Shown: one piece after another, positions 8,449-16,969 of the stretch
Numbering within the stretch: position 1 is the first letter of the stretch
Layout of the letters: each line of letters starts with the position of its first letter
Assembly (NCBI RefSeq): GCF_024346675.1
Contig: NZ_AP024850.1
Coordinates: forward strand, 2,232,001-2,296,000
Length of the DNA: 64,000 nucleotides
From: Photobacterium sanguinicancri
GTDB taxonomy: Bacteria; Pseudomonadota; Gammaproteobacteria; Enterobacterales; Vibrionaceae
Direction of reading: 5' to 3'
Translations under genes and position numbers: made by a program
Notes under the pieces: model-generated
What the model was told of the DNA's origin: nothing
Databases searched by the model: none
What the model saw: only the letters and a program-made list of their open reading frames with translations

Positions 8449-8480
8449 TGTTAAGCGATAGGTTGCTTAAACCATCTGAA

Positions 8481-8651
8481 TTACGCGCAAAAGCGCTTCA
8501 TAAACGAGAAGTAATTAAATCGCTCTAAAGCAATAAAAGAGGTAGCAGAAATTGAGGGGTGTGAATTATCAGAACAACCTTGCAAGGCTACTCTTTGTTT
8601 ATCACCAGGCACTATATGCGATATAGCCCCTAGGTTGGTGTGAATCATCAT
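8481..8651 (-). CDS. Small ORF (56 aa) in the permease leader
   Basis: This frame starts MMIHTNLGAISHIVPGD and has a clear AGGAG ribosome-binding site (8660-8656) 4 bases before the first ATG and 7 before the second. Its C-terminus is unusually aromatic (RFNYFSFMKRFCA). The last codons form a small GCGC-TTTT-GCGC hairpin. It lies in the same orientation as the permease, 122 bases upstream. It could be a leader peptide sensing phenylalanine/tyrosine, or a free small protein. Confidence 0.4.
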   Translation of the reverse strand: MMIHTNLGAISHIVPGDKQRVALQGCSDNSHPSISATSFIALERFNYFSFMKRFCA

Positions 8652-8825
8652 CGTACTCCTAAAACGATCAGTCCATTATCATATTGGTGGCATTCCTTAT
8701 GCCATCAATGCAGTATTTTCCATGGTCAGTGAAAAATGCTGTTTGTTCGGTCAATAAGCAAAGTAATAATCTAAAGAACAAAGCACAATACACGAGTGCT
8801 ATTTATTTGCTTTATACCACAGCAA

Positions 8826-8841
8826 TGTGACATAGATCACA
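8826..8841. promoter_or_regulatory. CRP (cAMP receptor protein) binding site, perfect half-sites
   Basis: TGTGA-CATAGA-TCACA matches the CRP consensus TGTGA-N6-TCACA in both half-sites. It lies about 175 bases upstream of the 56-codon ORF and 470 upstream of the permease start. It is also just beyond the terminator of the gene at 8922, so the permease transcript is the likely target. Confidence 0.75.
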
Positions 8842-8860
8842 CTTGCGTTTACGAGATATA

Positions 8861-8888
8861 AAAAAGCCCCGTGTGATATCACGAGGCT
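8861..8888 (-). terminator. Terminator after the small gene at 8922
   Basis: On the minus strand the stem AGCCTCGTG pairs with CACGGGGCT (one G-U) and is followed by a T-run. It begins 33 bases after the stop codon. Confidence 0.8.
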
Positions 8889-8921
8889 AATTAGCACTTT
8901 ATCAAAACCACCTAAGGTGTT

Positions 8922-9164
8922 TTAAGCCAGCGCAGTATCAGATTCAATCGCCACTAGCATTAACCGGTTAAACTGTCCTGGTTTAACCGCTATAAGGCTG
9001 CCATCACCAAATTGAATCCCATCAAAAAAATCGCGTCCCCACTTCACTCGCTTAAATCTAGCGTAATGCGCTTTTGCATAAACACTTTCTAATGCATTCA
9101 GTACGCCTTCCTTTTTTGCCTGATCAATGATCGCTGGACTTAATAATTTATTGGCAATCGTCAT
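8922..9164 (-). CDS. Hypothetical small protein (80 aa)
   Basis: An 80-residue soluble, basic protein with no signal peptide or membrane segment. The start is well supported by a strong AGGAGG site seven bases before the ATG, and the gene has its own terminator, so it is very likely expressed. A central block (YARFKRVKWGRDFFDGIQFG) is rich in aromatic and basic residues. I do not recognise the family. It stands alone between the CRP-controlled permease and the YeeE/YedE pair, and nothing in the context gives a function. Confidence 0.7.
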   Translation of the reverse strand: MTIANKLLSPAIIDQAKKEGVLNALESVYAKAHYARFKRVKWGRDFFDGIQFGDGSLIAVKPGQFNRLMLVAIESDTALA

Positions 9165-9268
9165 CCTTGCCTCCTGCTCTTGGGGACTTCATTCCTTTGT
9201 ACCAAAATCTGGCAATGATTCAATAGAGAATGCATTAAATGAGGAGATTCTGAGCGTTAATCTACACT

Positions 9269-9718
9269 CTACTGTCGTGATTCAATCTTTCCTACAATAA
9301 AGAAACCAATCAGCATACTCAGCGTAAAAGCGATTATTGCAATATTACCGCCACTCAAGGACGTTACAGCAGGACCAGGACAAACACCCGCAATCCCCCA
9401 GCCAATCCCAAAAAGTGCAGCACCCGTCAATAACTTAGGATCCACTGAGTTATTTTTTGTCACCTTAAACTCGCTGTCACAAACAGGTTTATCTAAGTGA
9501 CGAATAACCAAGAAATAGATCGGCATAAAAACCAGAAGCGCGCCACCCATGACAAACATCAGGCTTGGGTTCCAATCGCCAGCTATATCTAAGAATCCGA
9601 TAACATTAACAGGATCAACCATACCCGAGATCATCATGCCTAAACCAAAAAGCACACCAGAGGTCAATGTCATGAGCCGCGTAAACATCACGCTTGAAAC
9701 TATCGTTTGAATCAACAT
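9269..9718 (-). CDS. YeeE/YedE family membrane protein (sulfur transport half-protein)
   Basis: A 149-residue inner-membrane protein with about four hydrophobic segments. It contains the family signature IGWGIAGVCPGPAVTSL near residue 107, whose cysteine is the conserved residue thought to handle thiosulfate or persulfide sulfur in TsuA/PmpA-type channels. It is half the size of full YeeE proteins and lies nine bases after its partner at 9728-10141. The two probably form one heteromeric channel. Being divergent from a CoA-disulfide reductase/rhodanese, it likely belongs to reduced-sulfur metabolism or detoxification. Confidence 0.85.
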   Translation of the reverse strand: MLIQTIVSSVMFTRLMTLTSGVLFGLGMMISGMVDPVNVIGFLDIAGDWNPSLMFVMGGALLVFMPIYFLVIRHLDKPVCDSEFKVTKNNSVDPKLLTGAALFGIGWGIAGVCPGPAVTSLSGGNIAIIAFTLSMLIGFFIVGKIESRQ

Positions 9719-9727
9719 ATTTAGCCC

Positions 9728-10141
9728 TTATAGATGAAGACGAATGAAGGTTGTGGCGATCGCACTCCCCATAAATACACAAGTGGCAATAATGGAACGT
9801 TTAGACAAACGGCCCATTCCGCAAATACCATGCCCACTCGTACAACCATTCCCGAGCTTGGTGCCTATGCCCACCAGCAAACCAGCTAGAACGACCATAG
9901 GGATTGATGCAACAGGTAAGTCGAGTGGTAATTCAAACCCCAGCATCGGCGCGATTAAGCTCGCAACGACCATGCCGATAATAAAAGTGACTCTCCAACC
10001 AAACTCCCCTTTCTGAGGTTTTAGTAAGCCCGATAGAATTCCGCTGATACCTGCAATACGACCATTCATTACCAATAATAACGCAGCAGATAACCCTAGT
10101 AACATTCCGCCTCTTAGTGCATCCCATGGAAACTCGCTCAT
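9728..10141 (-). CDS. YeeE/YedE family membrane protein (partner half-protein)
   Basis: A 137-residue inner-membrane protein with about four hydrophobic segments and the signature GNGCTSGHGICGMGRLS near residues 96-112. This is the conserved cysteine-containing loop of the first half of YeeE/YedE sulfur channels. It begins the minus-strand pair and is followed directly by the second half-protein. The promoter should lie in the divergent gap with the flavoprotein at 10334, which contains two AT-rich palindromes likely to be operators for a sulfide- or persulfide-responsive repressor. Exact substrate is inferred. Confidence 0.85.
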   Translation of the reverse strand: MSEFPWDALRGGMLLGLSAALLLVMNGRIAGISGILSGLLKPQKGEFGWRVTFIIGMVVASLIAPMLGFELPLDLPVASIPMVVLAGLLVGIGTKLGNGCTSGHGICGMGRLSKRSIIATCVFMGSAIATTFIRLHL

Positions 10142-10222
10142 CTCACCATCCTCTACATCTGTACCTATTATTGGCTTCCTACGTTCGCCAATATCCTGTC
10201 TAATAAATAGCTTAACCTGCCC

Positions 10223-10247
10223 CTTAAATTAGTCAACACTAATTAAG
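10223..10247. promoter_or_regulatory. Palindrome 1 in the divergent sulfur-gene promoter
   Basis: CTTAAATTAGT...ACTAATTAAG is an almost perfect inverted repeat around a CAAC-type centre. With palindrome 2 it shares the core TTAAATTAG/CTAATT. It lies between the divergent YeeE and CoA-disulfide reductase genes, as expected for an operator. The binding protein is not in the window. Confidence 0.65.
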
Positions 10248-10253
10248 TTAAAA

Positions 10254-10277
10254 TTAAATTAGACAAAGCTAATTTAA
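10254..10277. promoter_or_regulatory. Palindrome 2 in the divergent sulfur-gene promoter
   Basis: TTAAATTAG-ACAAAG-CTAATTTAA is a perfect 9-bp inverted repeat with a 6-base spacer. Its centre is about 30 bases from that of palindrome 1, close to three helical turns, so two dimers could bind the same DNA face. Confidence 0.7.
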
Positions 10278-10333
10278 AGTTTTACAGTGATTCACTAATA
10301 ACGAAAGTTAAAATAACAATATCAGGAGTGAGT

Positions 10334-12034
10334 ATGACTAAGATTGTGATTATCGGCGGTGTCGCAGGTGGTGCCTCGGCGGCGGCTCGCGCTCGTCGAC
10401 TAAGCGAAGACGCTGAAATCATCATGTTTGAACGTGGTGAATTTGTTTCTTTCGCCAATTGTGGTCTGCCATACCATATTGGTGGTGATATCCAAGATCG
10501 CAGTAAACTCCTCCTCCAGACCCCCGCTAGCTTCCTTGCACGCTTCAATGTTGATGTTCGTGTAATGAATGAAGTCATCAGTATCAATCGTGATGAAAAA
10601 ACAGTAACAGTCAAAAACCTACTCGAAAATAGCGAGTACACCGAAAGCTATGACTTCCTTTTGTTAAGTCCTGGCGCGGGTCCTATTGTCCCGCCTATTC
10701 CCGGTGTAAAAAACCCGCTCACCCATAGTCTTCGTAATATCCCAGACATGGATCGAATTCTTCAAACCATCGAAGCAAATAACGTTGAGCATGCAACGGT
10801 TGTTGGAGGCGGTTTTATTGGCCTAGAGATGATGGAAGCCTTCCACCAGCGCGGTATTAAAACCACGCTACTTGAACTCGCCGATCAAGTGATGACACCC
10901 GTCGATAAAGAAATGGCAGGTTTCGCCCATAACGAAATTCGTGCTCATGGCGTCGATCTACGTTTAGGTGTTGCCTTAACTGGCGTCGAGTATCTACCTG
11001 AGCCTCATATCGCCAGTATCGAAGCAGGTGAAAATACCCAACATCAGCACATTAACGGTCACCTCACCCTCTCTTTGAGCAATGGGGAGTCGTTAAATAC
11101 TGATCTACTGATTATGGCGATAGGTGTTCGCCCTGAAACTGCATTAGCAACAGATGCAGGGCTTAAAATTGGTGAACTTGGTGGTATTTGGACAACGCCT
11201 AACCTACAAACAAGTGACCCTGCTATTTATGCCGTGGGTGATGCCATTGAAGAAACTGACTTTGTGACTGGCGAGCAAACCATGGTGCCACTGGCAGGTC
11301 CAGCGAACCGTCAAGGTCGTATGGCTGCCGATAATATGATGGGCAGAAACGAAAGCTATCAAGGCACACAAGGTACTGCGATTTGTAAGATTTTTGATTT
11401 AGCCATTGCTTCAACGGGTAAAAATGAAAAACAACTTAAACGCGATGGCGTAAATTACGAAAAAGTGTTTGTTCATACTGCCAGCCATGCAAGCTACTAC
11501 CCCGGCGCTGAAATAGTGTCTTTCAAAATGCTATTTGACCCGAAAACAGGCAAGATCTTTGGTGCACAAGCGGCAGGTAAAGACGGCGTCGATAAACGCA
11601 TCGACATCATGGCTGTTGCGCAGCGTGCAGGAATGACAGTCGAACAACTTCAGCATTTAGAACTCACCTATGCACCACCTTATGGCAGTGCAAAAGATGT
11701 GATTAACCAAGCTGCATTTGTTGCCAATAACATCATTAAAGGGGATGCCACACCTATCCACTTTAACGAAATAGACCAGTTAACGGATAACCAAGTGCTA
11801 CTGGATGTTCGCAACCCTGCTGAGCTGGAAAATGGCTATATTGCTGGCGCACTGAATATTCCGGTAGATCAACTTCGCCAACGCATGAATGAGCTACCAA
11901 AAGACAAAGAAATCATAATTTATTGTCAGGTCGGTTTACGCGGTAATGTGGCCTATCGTCAGCTCGTCAATAATGGCTTTAAAGCTCGAAACTTGATTGG
12001 TGGCTACCGTACTTATATCACTGCCAAGCAATAA
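10334..12034 (+). CDS. CoA-disulfide reductase/polysulfide reductase with C-terminal rhodanese domain
   Basis: A soluble FAD/NAD(P)H enzyme that reduces CoA disulfide or persulfides. The N-terminal dinucleotide fold has GGVAGGASAAARARR, and the redox cysteine is in SFANCGLPYHIGG (about residue 43). The second nucleotide fold is VVGGGFIGLEMMEA near residue 158. The dimerisation domain ends near residue 450. The last 100 residues are a rhodanese domain with active-site loop YCQVGLRG. The ATG at 10334 is preferred over the upstream GTG because AGGAG lies five bases before it. It is divergent from the YeeE/YedE pair, suggesting a joint persulfide uptake and reduction function. Confidence 0.92.
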   Translation: MTKIVIIGGVAGGASAAARARRLSEDAEIIMFERGEFVSFANCGLPYHIGGDIQDRSKLLLQTPASFLARFNVDVRVMNEVISINRDEKTVTVKNLLENSEYTESYDFLLLSPGAGPIVPPIPGVKNPLTHSLRNIPDMDRILQTIEANNVEHATVVGGGFIGLEMMEAFHQRGIKTTLLELADQVMTPVDKEMAGFAHNEIRAHGVDLRLGVALTGVEYLPEPHIASIEAGENTQHQHINGHLTLSLSNGESLNTDLLIMAIGVRPETALATDAGLKIGELGGIWTTPNLQTSDPAIYAVGDAIEETDFVTGEQTMVPLAGPANRQGRMAADNMMGRNESYQGTQGTAICKIFDLAIASTGKNEKQLKRDGVNYEKVFVHTASHASYYPGAEIVSFKMLFDPKTGKIFGAQAAGKDGVDKRIDIMAVAQRAGMTVEQLQHLELTYAPPYGSAKDVINQAAFVANNIIKGDATPIHFNEIDQLTDNQVLLDVRNPAELENGYIAGALNIPVDQLRQRMNELPKDKEIIIYCQVGLRGNVAYRQLVNNGFKARNLIGGYRTYITAKQ

Positions 12035-12080
12035 GTTAAGGCTTCAATATAACAGGTAACAACGATTTACCATTACGAGA

Positions 12081-12103
12081 AAGGAGCGATTAGGCTCCTT
12101 TTT
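12081..12103 (+). terminator. Terminator after the CoA-disulfide reductase
   Basis: A 7-bp stem (AAGGAGC/GCTCCTT) is followed by a T-run, 47 bases past the stop codon. Confidence 0.85.
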
Positions 12104-12129
12104 CATCCCTGTCTCACAGTATAAAACGC

Positions 12130-12156
12130 AAAAAAAGCCGCAGCAAAAGCTACGGC
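12130..12156 (-). terminator. Second hairpin terminator for the minus strand
   Basis: GCCGTAGC-TTTT-GCTGCGGC (one mismatch) followed by seven T on the minus strand. It lies behind the nearer hairpin at 12228 and may be a back-up terminator for the acyltransferase gene. Confidence 0.65.
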
Positions 12157-12227
12157 AAACGCTAGAATAAAGTGATGGTTTACACTGTCCCTCTGAACAA
12201 TTAAGGGCTCAGTCATTATTATAAATA

Positions 12228-12250
12228 AAGCACGCTCACTGAGCGTGCTT
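12228..12250 (-). terminator. Terminator after the WS/DGAT gene
   Basis: An 11-bp perfect inverted repeat (AAGCACGCTCA/TGAGCGTGCTT) lies 13 bases past the acyltransferase stop and is followed on the minus strand by a T-rich sequence. Confidence 0.75.
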
Positions 12251-12262
12251 CTAATATCCTAT

Positions 12263-13948
12263 CTACACTTCCGCGACACGTGATTCTTCACCCGTTTTGG
12301 CAGTTGTTAGCAATTCGTCGTCTAATTCCTGATTAACAGCTTCAAGGGTTGGATCTATCTCAATTTGAGAAGATAACTTAGACGTTAGCATTGCCAGCTG
12401 CTTTTCCAACTCAGCAACTTTATCCTGCTTTTCTTGCCATAGTCGCTCAAAGCCATCGTCTTCTGGTGTTAATGCTTGTTGTGCCGCAGACACTGCCACT
12501 TCAACAGCCAACTCTTCTTTAGTTGGTTTATCAACTCGTTCACCAACTTCAAAACAAGCCGCTTCTAAGATCTCTCGTTGCAGTTCTTCAAACGCTTCTT
12601 GCATGTAATCTGCAATCACTTCAAATCCCGGCAAGGATTGGTTACAAGCAACCAAGGAGTAATACATAGTATCGCCATTACTGAAGAAGGTAATATTAAG
12701 CGTTTGTCCTGGCATTAAAACAGAAACTGGGTATTGTTGCAGCACTTTCGCACCCATGAAATACAGCTGTTCTTTAGCGCCAGGAACATTTGAAATCAGT
12801 AGGTTAGTTGTCGTTGGAACATAGTTATTCACCCCTAACTTACCCGTTATCAGGGAAATCCCATTGATCAGTAAAGAGTAATTGATGTAAGCATCTGGCG
12901 ATATTGCTAAGGCCTCACGTTTTAGATCATTGGTGGCGGTTTGAATCGCTTCTAAGCGCTGTAATGGCGTAAGATTCGGGCGGCCTAATTCCACATTACC
13001 AATGGTCATTTTATTGCCATGCCCAGCATTCTTTTCGTCTTTATTACGTAAATTAATCGGCATCATTGCGACTAGTGGTTTACGCAATGGCAGCGCCCTA
13101 TCGTTCAAATAACGGTTCAGTGCAATATCTGAAACGGTATAAAGCACGTCATTCATTGATGCACCAGTTATGGCACGTAAATGTTTAATTTGCTTGATGG
13201 AGAAGTCCCCCAAGCTAAGTGCTCTATTACGCTGCGGGCTAGCATTAAACGGTGTTTTCGGCGCAGAGAAAGGCAAGGTTAAATCACTATGCCCTAAATT
13301 AACCGCTTTCATCGCAAGCTTAGTACCAAGACGGAACATAGATGGTAGCAAAGAAATTTGTTTTGATGCTTGTGTAACTGTTTTCATCACCATGTCAGTG
13401 AGATGGCTTTCCTGCTTACGCTGAGAAGATGTTTTGCGTAAGTCATGTTGCCATAATGGGCCATTGAAAGACTCATCTATATCTGGTGAACAACTAGAGG
13501 TGAATAACTTACTAGCACGAATGCCGTCTACAACCGAATGATGCATTTTCATCATTAAAGCAACACGATTACCTTCCAGCCCATCAATAACCCACACTTC
13601 CCATAACGGTTTTGCGCGATCAAGAACCTGACCGTGAATACGACCTGCTACTTTTTGTAACTGCGCATCACAACCTGGAGCGGGCAACATAGTAAAGTGG
13701 ATATGATCTTCAATGTTAATCTTAGGTAATACATCCCAACGGGGTTTACCTGTCATGCTCCAATTCAGCTTCCAGTTAAAAGGCTGGCACGCATCTGGCT
13801 TTTGCAAAAAGCTCGCATAAACATTTTGCGCAAAATTTGCCGCATCCTCTTTCGGCGGCTCTAGAATAATCAGCCCTGAAACATGCAGAGGCGTTTTCGC
13901 TGACTCGAAGGCCACAAAACTAAAATCCAACAGCGATAAGCTCGGCAT
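12263..13948 (-). CDS. Wax ester synthase/diacylglycerol acyltransferase (WS/DGAT family)
   Basis: This family joins acyl-CoA to fatty alcohols or diacylglycerol, giving storage wax esters or triacylglycerol, usually at the membrane face. The catalytic motif HHxxxDG is present as MHHSVVDG at about residues 135-142. Other family segments include PLRKPLVAMMPINLR, NKMTIGNVELG and LLISNVPGAKEQLYFMGA. The core ends near residue 470. The last ~90 residues are an acidic tail with a predicted coiled coil (WQEKQDKVAELEKQLAMLTS), which is not part of the usual family core. It is divergent from a large CoA-transferase, consistent with acyl-CoA metabolism. Substrate cannot be told from sequence. Confidence 0.9.
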   Translation of the reverse strand: MPSLSLLDFSFVAFESAKTPLHVSGLIILEPPKEDAANFAQNVYASFLQKPDACQPFNWKLNWSMTGKPRWDVLPKINIEDHIHFTMLPAPGCDAQLQKVAGRIHGQVLDRAKPLWEVWVIDGLEGNRVALMMKMHHSVVDGIRASKLFTSSCSPDIDESFNGPLWQHDLRKTSSQRKQESHLTDMVMKTVTQASKQISLLPSMFRLGTKLAMKAVNLGHSDLTLPFSAPKTPFNASPQRNRALSLGDFSIKQIKHLRAITGASMNDVLYTVSDIALNRYLNDRALPLRKPLVAMMPINLRNKDEKNAGHGNKMTIGNVELGRPNLTPLQRLEAIQTATNDLKREALAISPDAYINYSLLINGISLITGKLGVNNYVPTTTNLLISNVPGAKEQLYFMGAKVLQQYPVSVLMPGQTLNITFFSNGDTMYYSLVACNQSLPGFEVIADYMQEAFEELQREILEAACFEVGERVDKPTKEELAVEVAVSAAQQALTPEDDGFERLWQEKQDKVAELEKQLAMLTSKLSSQIEIDPTLEAVNQELDDELLTTAKTGEESRVAEV

Positions 13949-14406
13949 AAATGATCCCTTTTATTCCTATAACAAATTACTGCATTTACGGTAACAATGA
14001 ATATTAGATCATTCTTTCTAATTTCATTCTCAGCCTAGTGCCAGCATCACAAAATCAATCTTAAAATCGCGAAACATTGACTCTTTGTCACCATACATAA
14101 ATCACCGCGTGATCTATGTCGCTTATACATCCAATAAAACGCCTCTAACGCAGTATTCTCAAGACTTACAGCACCATTGCTGTACTACTATTTTCAAACA
14201 AAACTATGATGCTTTTTACCCAAGATAAAATGGTATCTAGTCAACATTATGTGCACAAAGGATGTGACCACAGTCAACATATTGCATAAAGATGACGTTA
14301 TTGGCGAAAACTAGAATGAATGCTCTATTCTTTCCTCCAATAATAACAATTTCACAACAATAAAATTTAGCGGGTCATCCCTATACCGATAACAAAGGAA
14401 TGTGAT
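13949..14406. promoter_or_regulatory. Divergent promoter region with a CRP-like site
   Basis: This 458-base gap must hold promoters for the acyltransferase (left) and the CoA-transferase (right). At 14263-14278 TGTGA-CCACAG-TCAAC matches one CRP half-site perfectly and the other partly. An AAGGAATGTGAT ribosome-binding stretch precedes the ATG at 14407. Nothing else is recognisable. Confidence 0.45.
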
Positions 14407-16656
14407 ATGTCTGTACTTGAACTTGTTGAAACGCATCCTGCTCATCTAACTCCGCTCATGGCTGGCGCTCATGACTCTCTATCTAAATCACCAGCTATCG
14501 TATTCGATCACCATGATGATCTTGTAGATCAAGTCATCGCTAAGGTCGGTAAAAAGATCATCTTAGGCCTCCCACTTGCTATCGGTAAGCCCATATCTTT
14601 TGTTAACGCTATCTATCAACGCGCGAAAAAAGATCCTTCGATCTCGCTGACTATAGAAACTGGCATCACGCTTGAGAAGCCAACAGGAAAGTCATTCCTT
14701 GAGAAACAATTTCTTGGTCCTTTTGTTGAGCGAGAATTTGCTGATGTACCTGATATTGAGTACATGCAAGATATCCGAAGTGGCAATTTGCCTGATAATG
14801 TCACTGTCTGTGAGTTTTTCTTTAAAGCAGGAAGCTGCTTATATTCTAAACAGCAGTTAAATTACACCAGCACAAACTACACCCATGCTGTGCGCGATCT
14901 TATTGATAAAGGTGTAAATGTTATCGCTCAACTGCTGGCATCCAGAATATGTGACGGTGTAACAACATACAGTTTGTGCAGTAATTCAGATTTAGGCTTA
15001 GATTTAATACCCGAACTAGATAAGTTAAAAGCGGAAGGAAAAGCGATAGCTGTGGTGGGTGAAGTCAATACTAACATGCCGTTCATGTACAACCATGCTG
15101 AAGTTCCTGCCAGCGAGTTCGATTTTGTTTTAGATGCCAATAGCAAACCTCAGCACCATGACTATGCAATATTTGCCGCACCAAACACCCCTATCTCGCC
15201 AGAAGATCATTTGATTGGCTTATATTCCAGTACGTTAGTAAAAGACAATGGTACTCTTCAAGTTGGCATTGGTTCATTAAGTAGCGCCTTAACTTATAGC
15301 ACGCTGTTACGTCACCAACATAACGATGACTACCTAAAAATCCTTAAGCGACTTCAAATCAAAGAAAGGTTCCCTGTCACACAACTGGTAGGTGATACAG
15401 CACCTTTTAATCATGGTTTATACGGTTGTAGTGAACTCATGGTCGATGGATTTTTACACCTCTACGATGCCGGTATCTTGAAGCGCCAAGTATTTGAAGA
15501 CATCAATCTACAGCACTTATTAAATAACCAAAAAATGACAACTAAGGTTTCTACTGACACCTTACTGACGCTATGTGAACATCAACTTATCTCTGAATAT
15601 TTAACAGAGTCTGATGTCAGTTACTTAATTAAACTAGGCGTATTTAAAGAGAATGTTGTTTATAGAAACGGCGTACTACATATAAATGGCCAAAAAACAC
15701 CGGCCAACTTACACGACGCTCAGTGCCTACGAGAAATCACTCAGTTCTGCTTAAACAATGAGCTTAAAGGCGGAACGGTTATGCATGGTGCATTCTTCAT
15801 TGGCCCTCAAGAATTTTATCAGGGACTACGTGATTTAACCGAAGAAGAACATAAGCACTTCTGCATGACGAGTGTGAACTACGTTAATGATCTTTATGAT
15901 CATATGCTAGGCAGCCAACAGCTTAAGCAGGTACAGCGTCAACATGCTCGCTTTATTAACTCAGGGATGATGGTAACGTTAGATGGTTCCGTTGTATCTG
16001 ATGCACTAGCCAACGGCCAAGTTGTTAGTGGAGTGGGTGGTCAATACAACTTTGTCGCGCAATCACACCAACTTCCCGGCGCACGTTCTATTATCAAAAT
16101 TCGTAGTACTTGTGTCCGTGACGGTAAATTACAGTCCAACATTCTTTTCAATTATGGACACACCACAATCCCTCGCCAGCTTCGTGATATCGTTGTAACT
16201 GAATACGGCATTGCGGATTTACGTGGTAAGCCTGACCATGTTGTATACACAGAGCTAATCAAAATTGCGGATTCTCGCTTCCAGCCAGATTTACTTAAGC
16301 AAGCTAAAGCCGCAGGGAAAGTTGCCAAGGATTATGAAATTCCAGCAGCCTTTAGCAATAATACGTCAGAATCTATCCATGCATTCTTAGCACCTTATGC
16401 TGATCGCAATTGGTTCACCCCTTTCCCGTTCGGCTGTAGTTTTACAGATGAAGAGCTAAAACTTGTCAAAGCACTTAAAAAGCTAAAAAAACAAGTCAGT
16501 ACACCGAAAGGGAAAATAAAAGCTATAACTCAAGCACTTACAATAAGAAAGGCGACAGAAGAACAACAGAAATTGTTAAAACGAATGCACCTTGATGATC
16601 CCAAAAACTTAGAGCAACGTATGACCCAGAAGCTACTTATTAATGCGTTGAGATAA
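14407..16656 (+). CDS. Large acetyl-CoA hydrolase/CoA-transferase family protein
   Basis: A 749-residue cytoplasmic protein. The C-terminal catalytic region (about residues 520-660) is that of acetyl-CoA hydrolase/4-hydroxybutyrate CoA-transferase: VSGVGGQYNFVAQSHQLPGARSI... followed by TVYGIAD-like VVTEYGIADLRGK, with the usual glycine-rich loop. Family members of about 430-500 residues move CoA between acids or hydrolyse it. This one has roughly 250 extra residues before and within the domain plus a lysine-rich C-terminal tail. It is divergent from the WS/DGAT gene, so a shared role in short-chain or storage acyl-CoA metabolism is plausible. The specific acid is unknown. Confidence 0.82.
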   Translation: MSVLELVETHPAHLTPLMAGAHDSLSKSPAIVFDHHDDLVDQVIAKVGKKIILGLPLAIGKPISFVNAIYQRAKKDPSISLTIETGITLEKPTGKSFLEKQFLGPFVEREFADVPDIEYMQDIRSGNLPDNVTVCEFFFKAGSCLYSKQQLNYTSTNYTHAVRDLIDKGVNVIAQLLASRICDGVTTYSLCSNSDLGLDLIPELDKLKAEGKAIAVVGEVNTNMPFMYNHAEVPASEFDFVLDANSKPQHHDYAIFAAPNTPISPEDHLIGLYSSTLVKDNGTLQVGIGSLSSALTYSTLLRHQHNDDYLKILKRLQIKERFPVTQLVGDTAPFNHGLYGCSELMVDGFLHLYDAGILKRQVFEDINLQHLLNNQKMTTKVSTDTLLTLCEHQLISEYLTESDVSYLIKLGVFKENVVYRNGVLHINGQKTPANLHDAQCLREITQFCLNNELKGGTVMHGAFFIGPQEFYQGLRDLTEEEHKHFCMTSVNYVNDLYDHMLGSQQLKQVQRQHARFINSGMMVTLDGSVVSDALANGQVVSGVGGQYNFVAQSHQLPGARSIIKIRSTCVRDGKLQSNILFNYGHTTIPRQLRDIVVTEYGIADLRGKPDHVVYTELIKIADSRFQPDLLKQAKAAGKVAKDYEIPAAFSNNTSESIHAFLAPYADRNWFTPFPFGCSFTDEELKLVKALKKLKKQVSTPKGKIKAITQALTIRKATEEQQKLLKRMHLDDPKNLEQRMTQKLLINALR

Positions 16657-16691
16657 AATTAAAATAACACTGAAGTAATGTAGGTATCACA

Positions 16692-16832
16692 ATGACTAAA
16701 AAATACAAGGAAATCGCCCTATGCCCTTATGCGGCAATATGGGGCTGTATGAAGTGCCCTGTTAAGCGTGTTTGTCCCGGCAAAACGACCATTGGTGATA
16801 AGCCAATCGAGCCGATAAAAAGAAAACGCTAA
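16692..16832 (+). CDS. Small cysteine-rich protein (46 aa)
   Basis: A hand-found 46-codon frame just downstream of the CoA-transferase. It has four cysteines with spacing C-x7-C-x2-C-x5-C (residues 11, 19, 22, 28), including WGCMKCP and RVCPGK, and a basic C-terminus. The pattern suggests a zinc or iron-sulfur knuckle. It is followed 18 bases later by a strong terminator, so it probably ends the CoA-transferase transcript. No function is assigned. There is no strong ribosome-binding site, but coupling to upstream translation is possible. Confidence 0.55.
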   Translation: MTKKYKEIALCPYAAIWGCMKCPVKRVCPGKTTIGDKPIEPIKRKR

Positions 16833-16850
16833 GCAGCGAAAAAGTGATAG

Positions 16851-16880
16851 ATGAAGGAGGATAAACCTCCTTCATTTTTA
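16851..16880 (+). terminator. Terminator after the small Cys-rich gene
   Basis: A perfect 10-bp stem (ATGAAGGAGG/CCTCCTTCAT) with a 5-base loop is followed by TTTTTA. Confidence 0.92.
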
Positions 16881-16969
16881 TTCTTTGTCCAATTAGAAAA
16901 CATGCCGATAAGAGAAAATTAAGCTATTAATTTAAAGTATTTTTACCGTAAATGATTGGATAATCACAA

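Noticed and set aside
9744..10016. 90-codon frame antisense to the YeeE/YedE genes
   Set aside because: It is the shadow of a well-supported gene on the other strand, without a ribosome-binding site.
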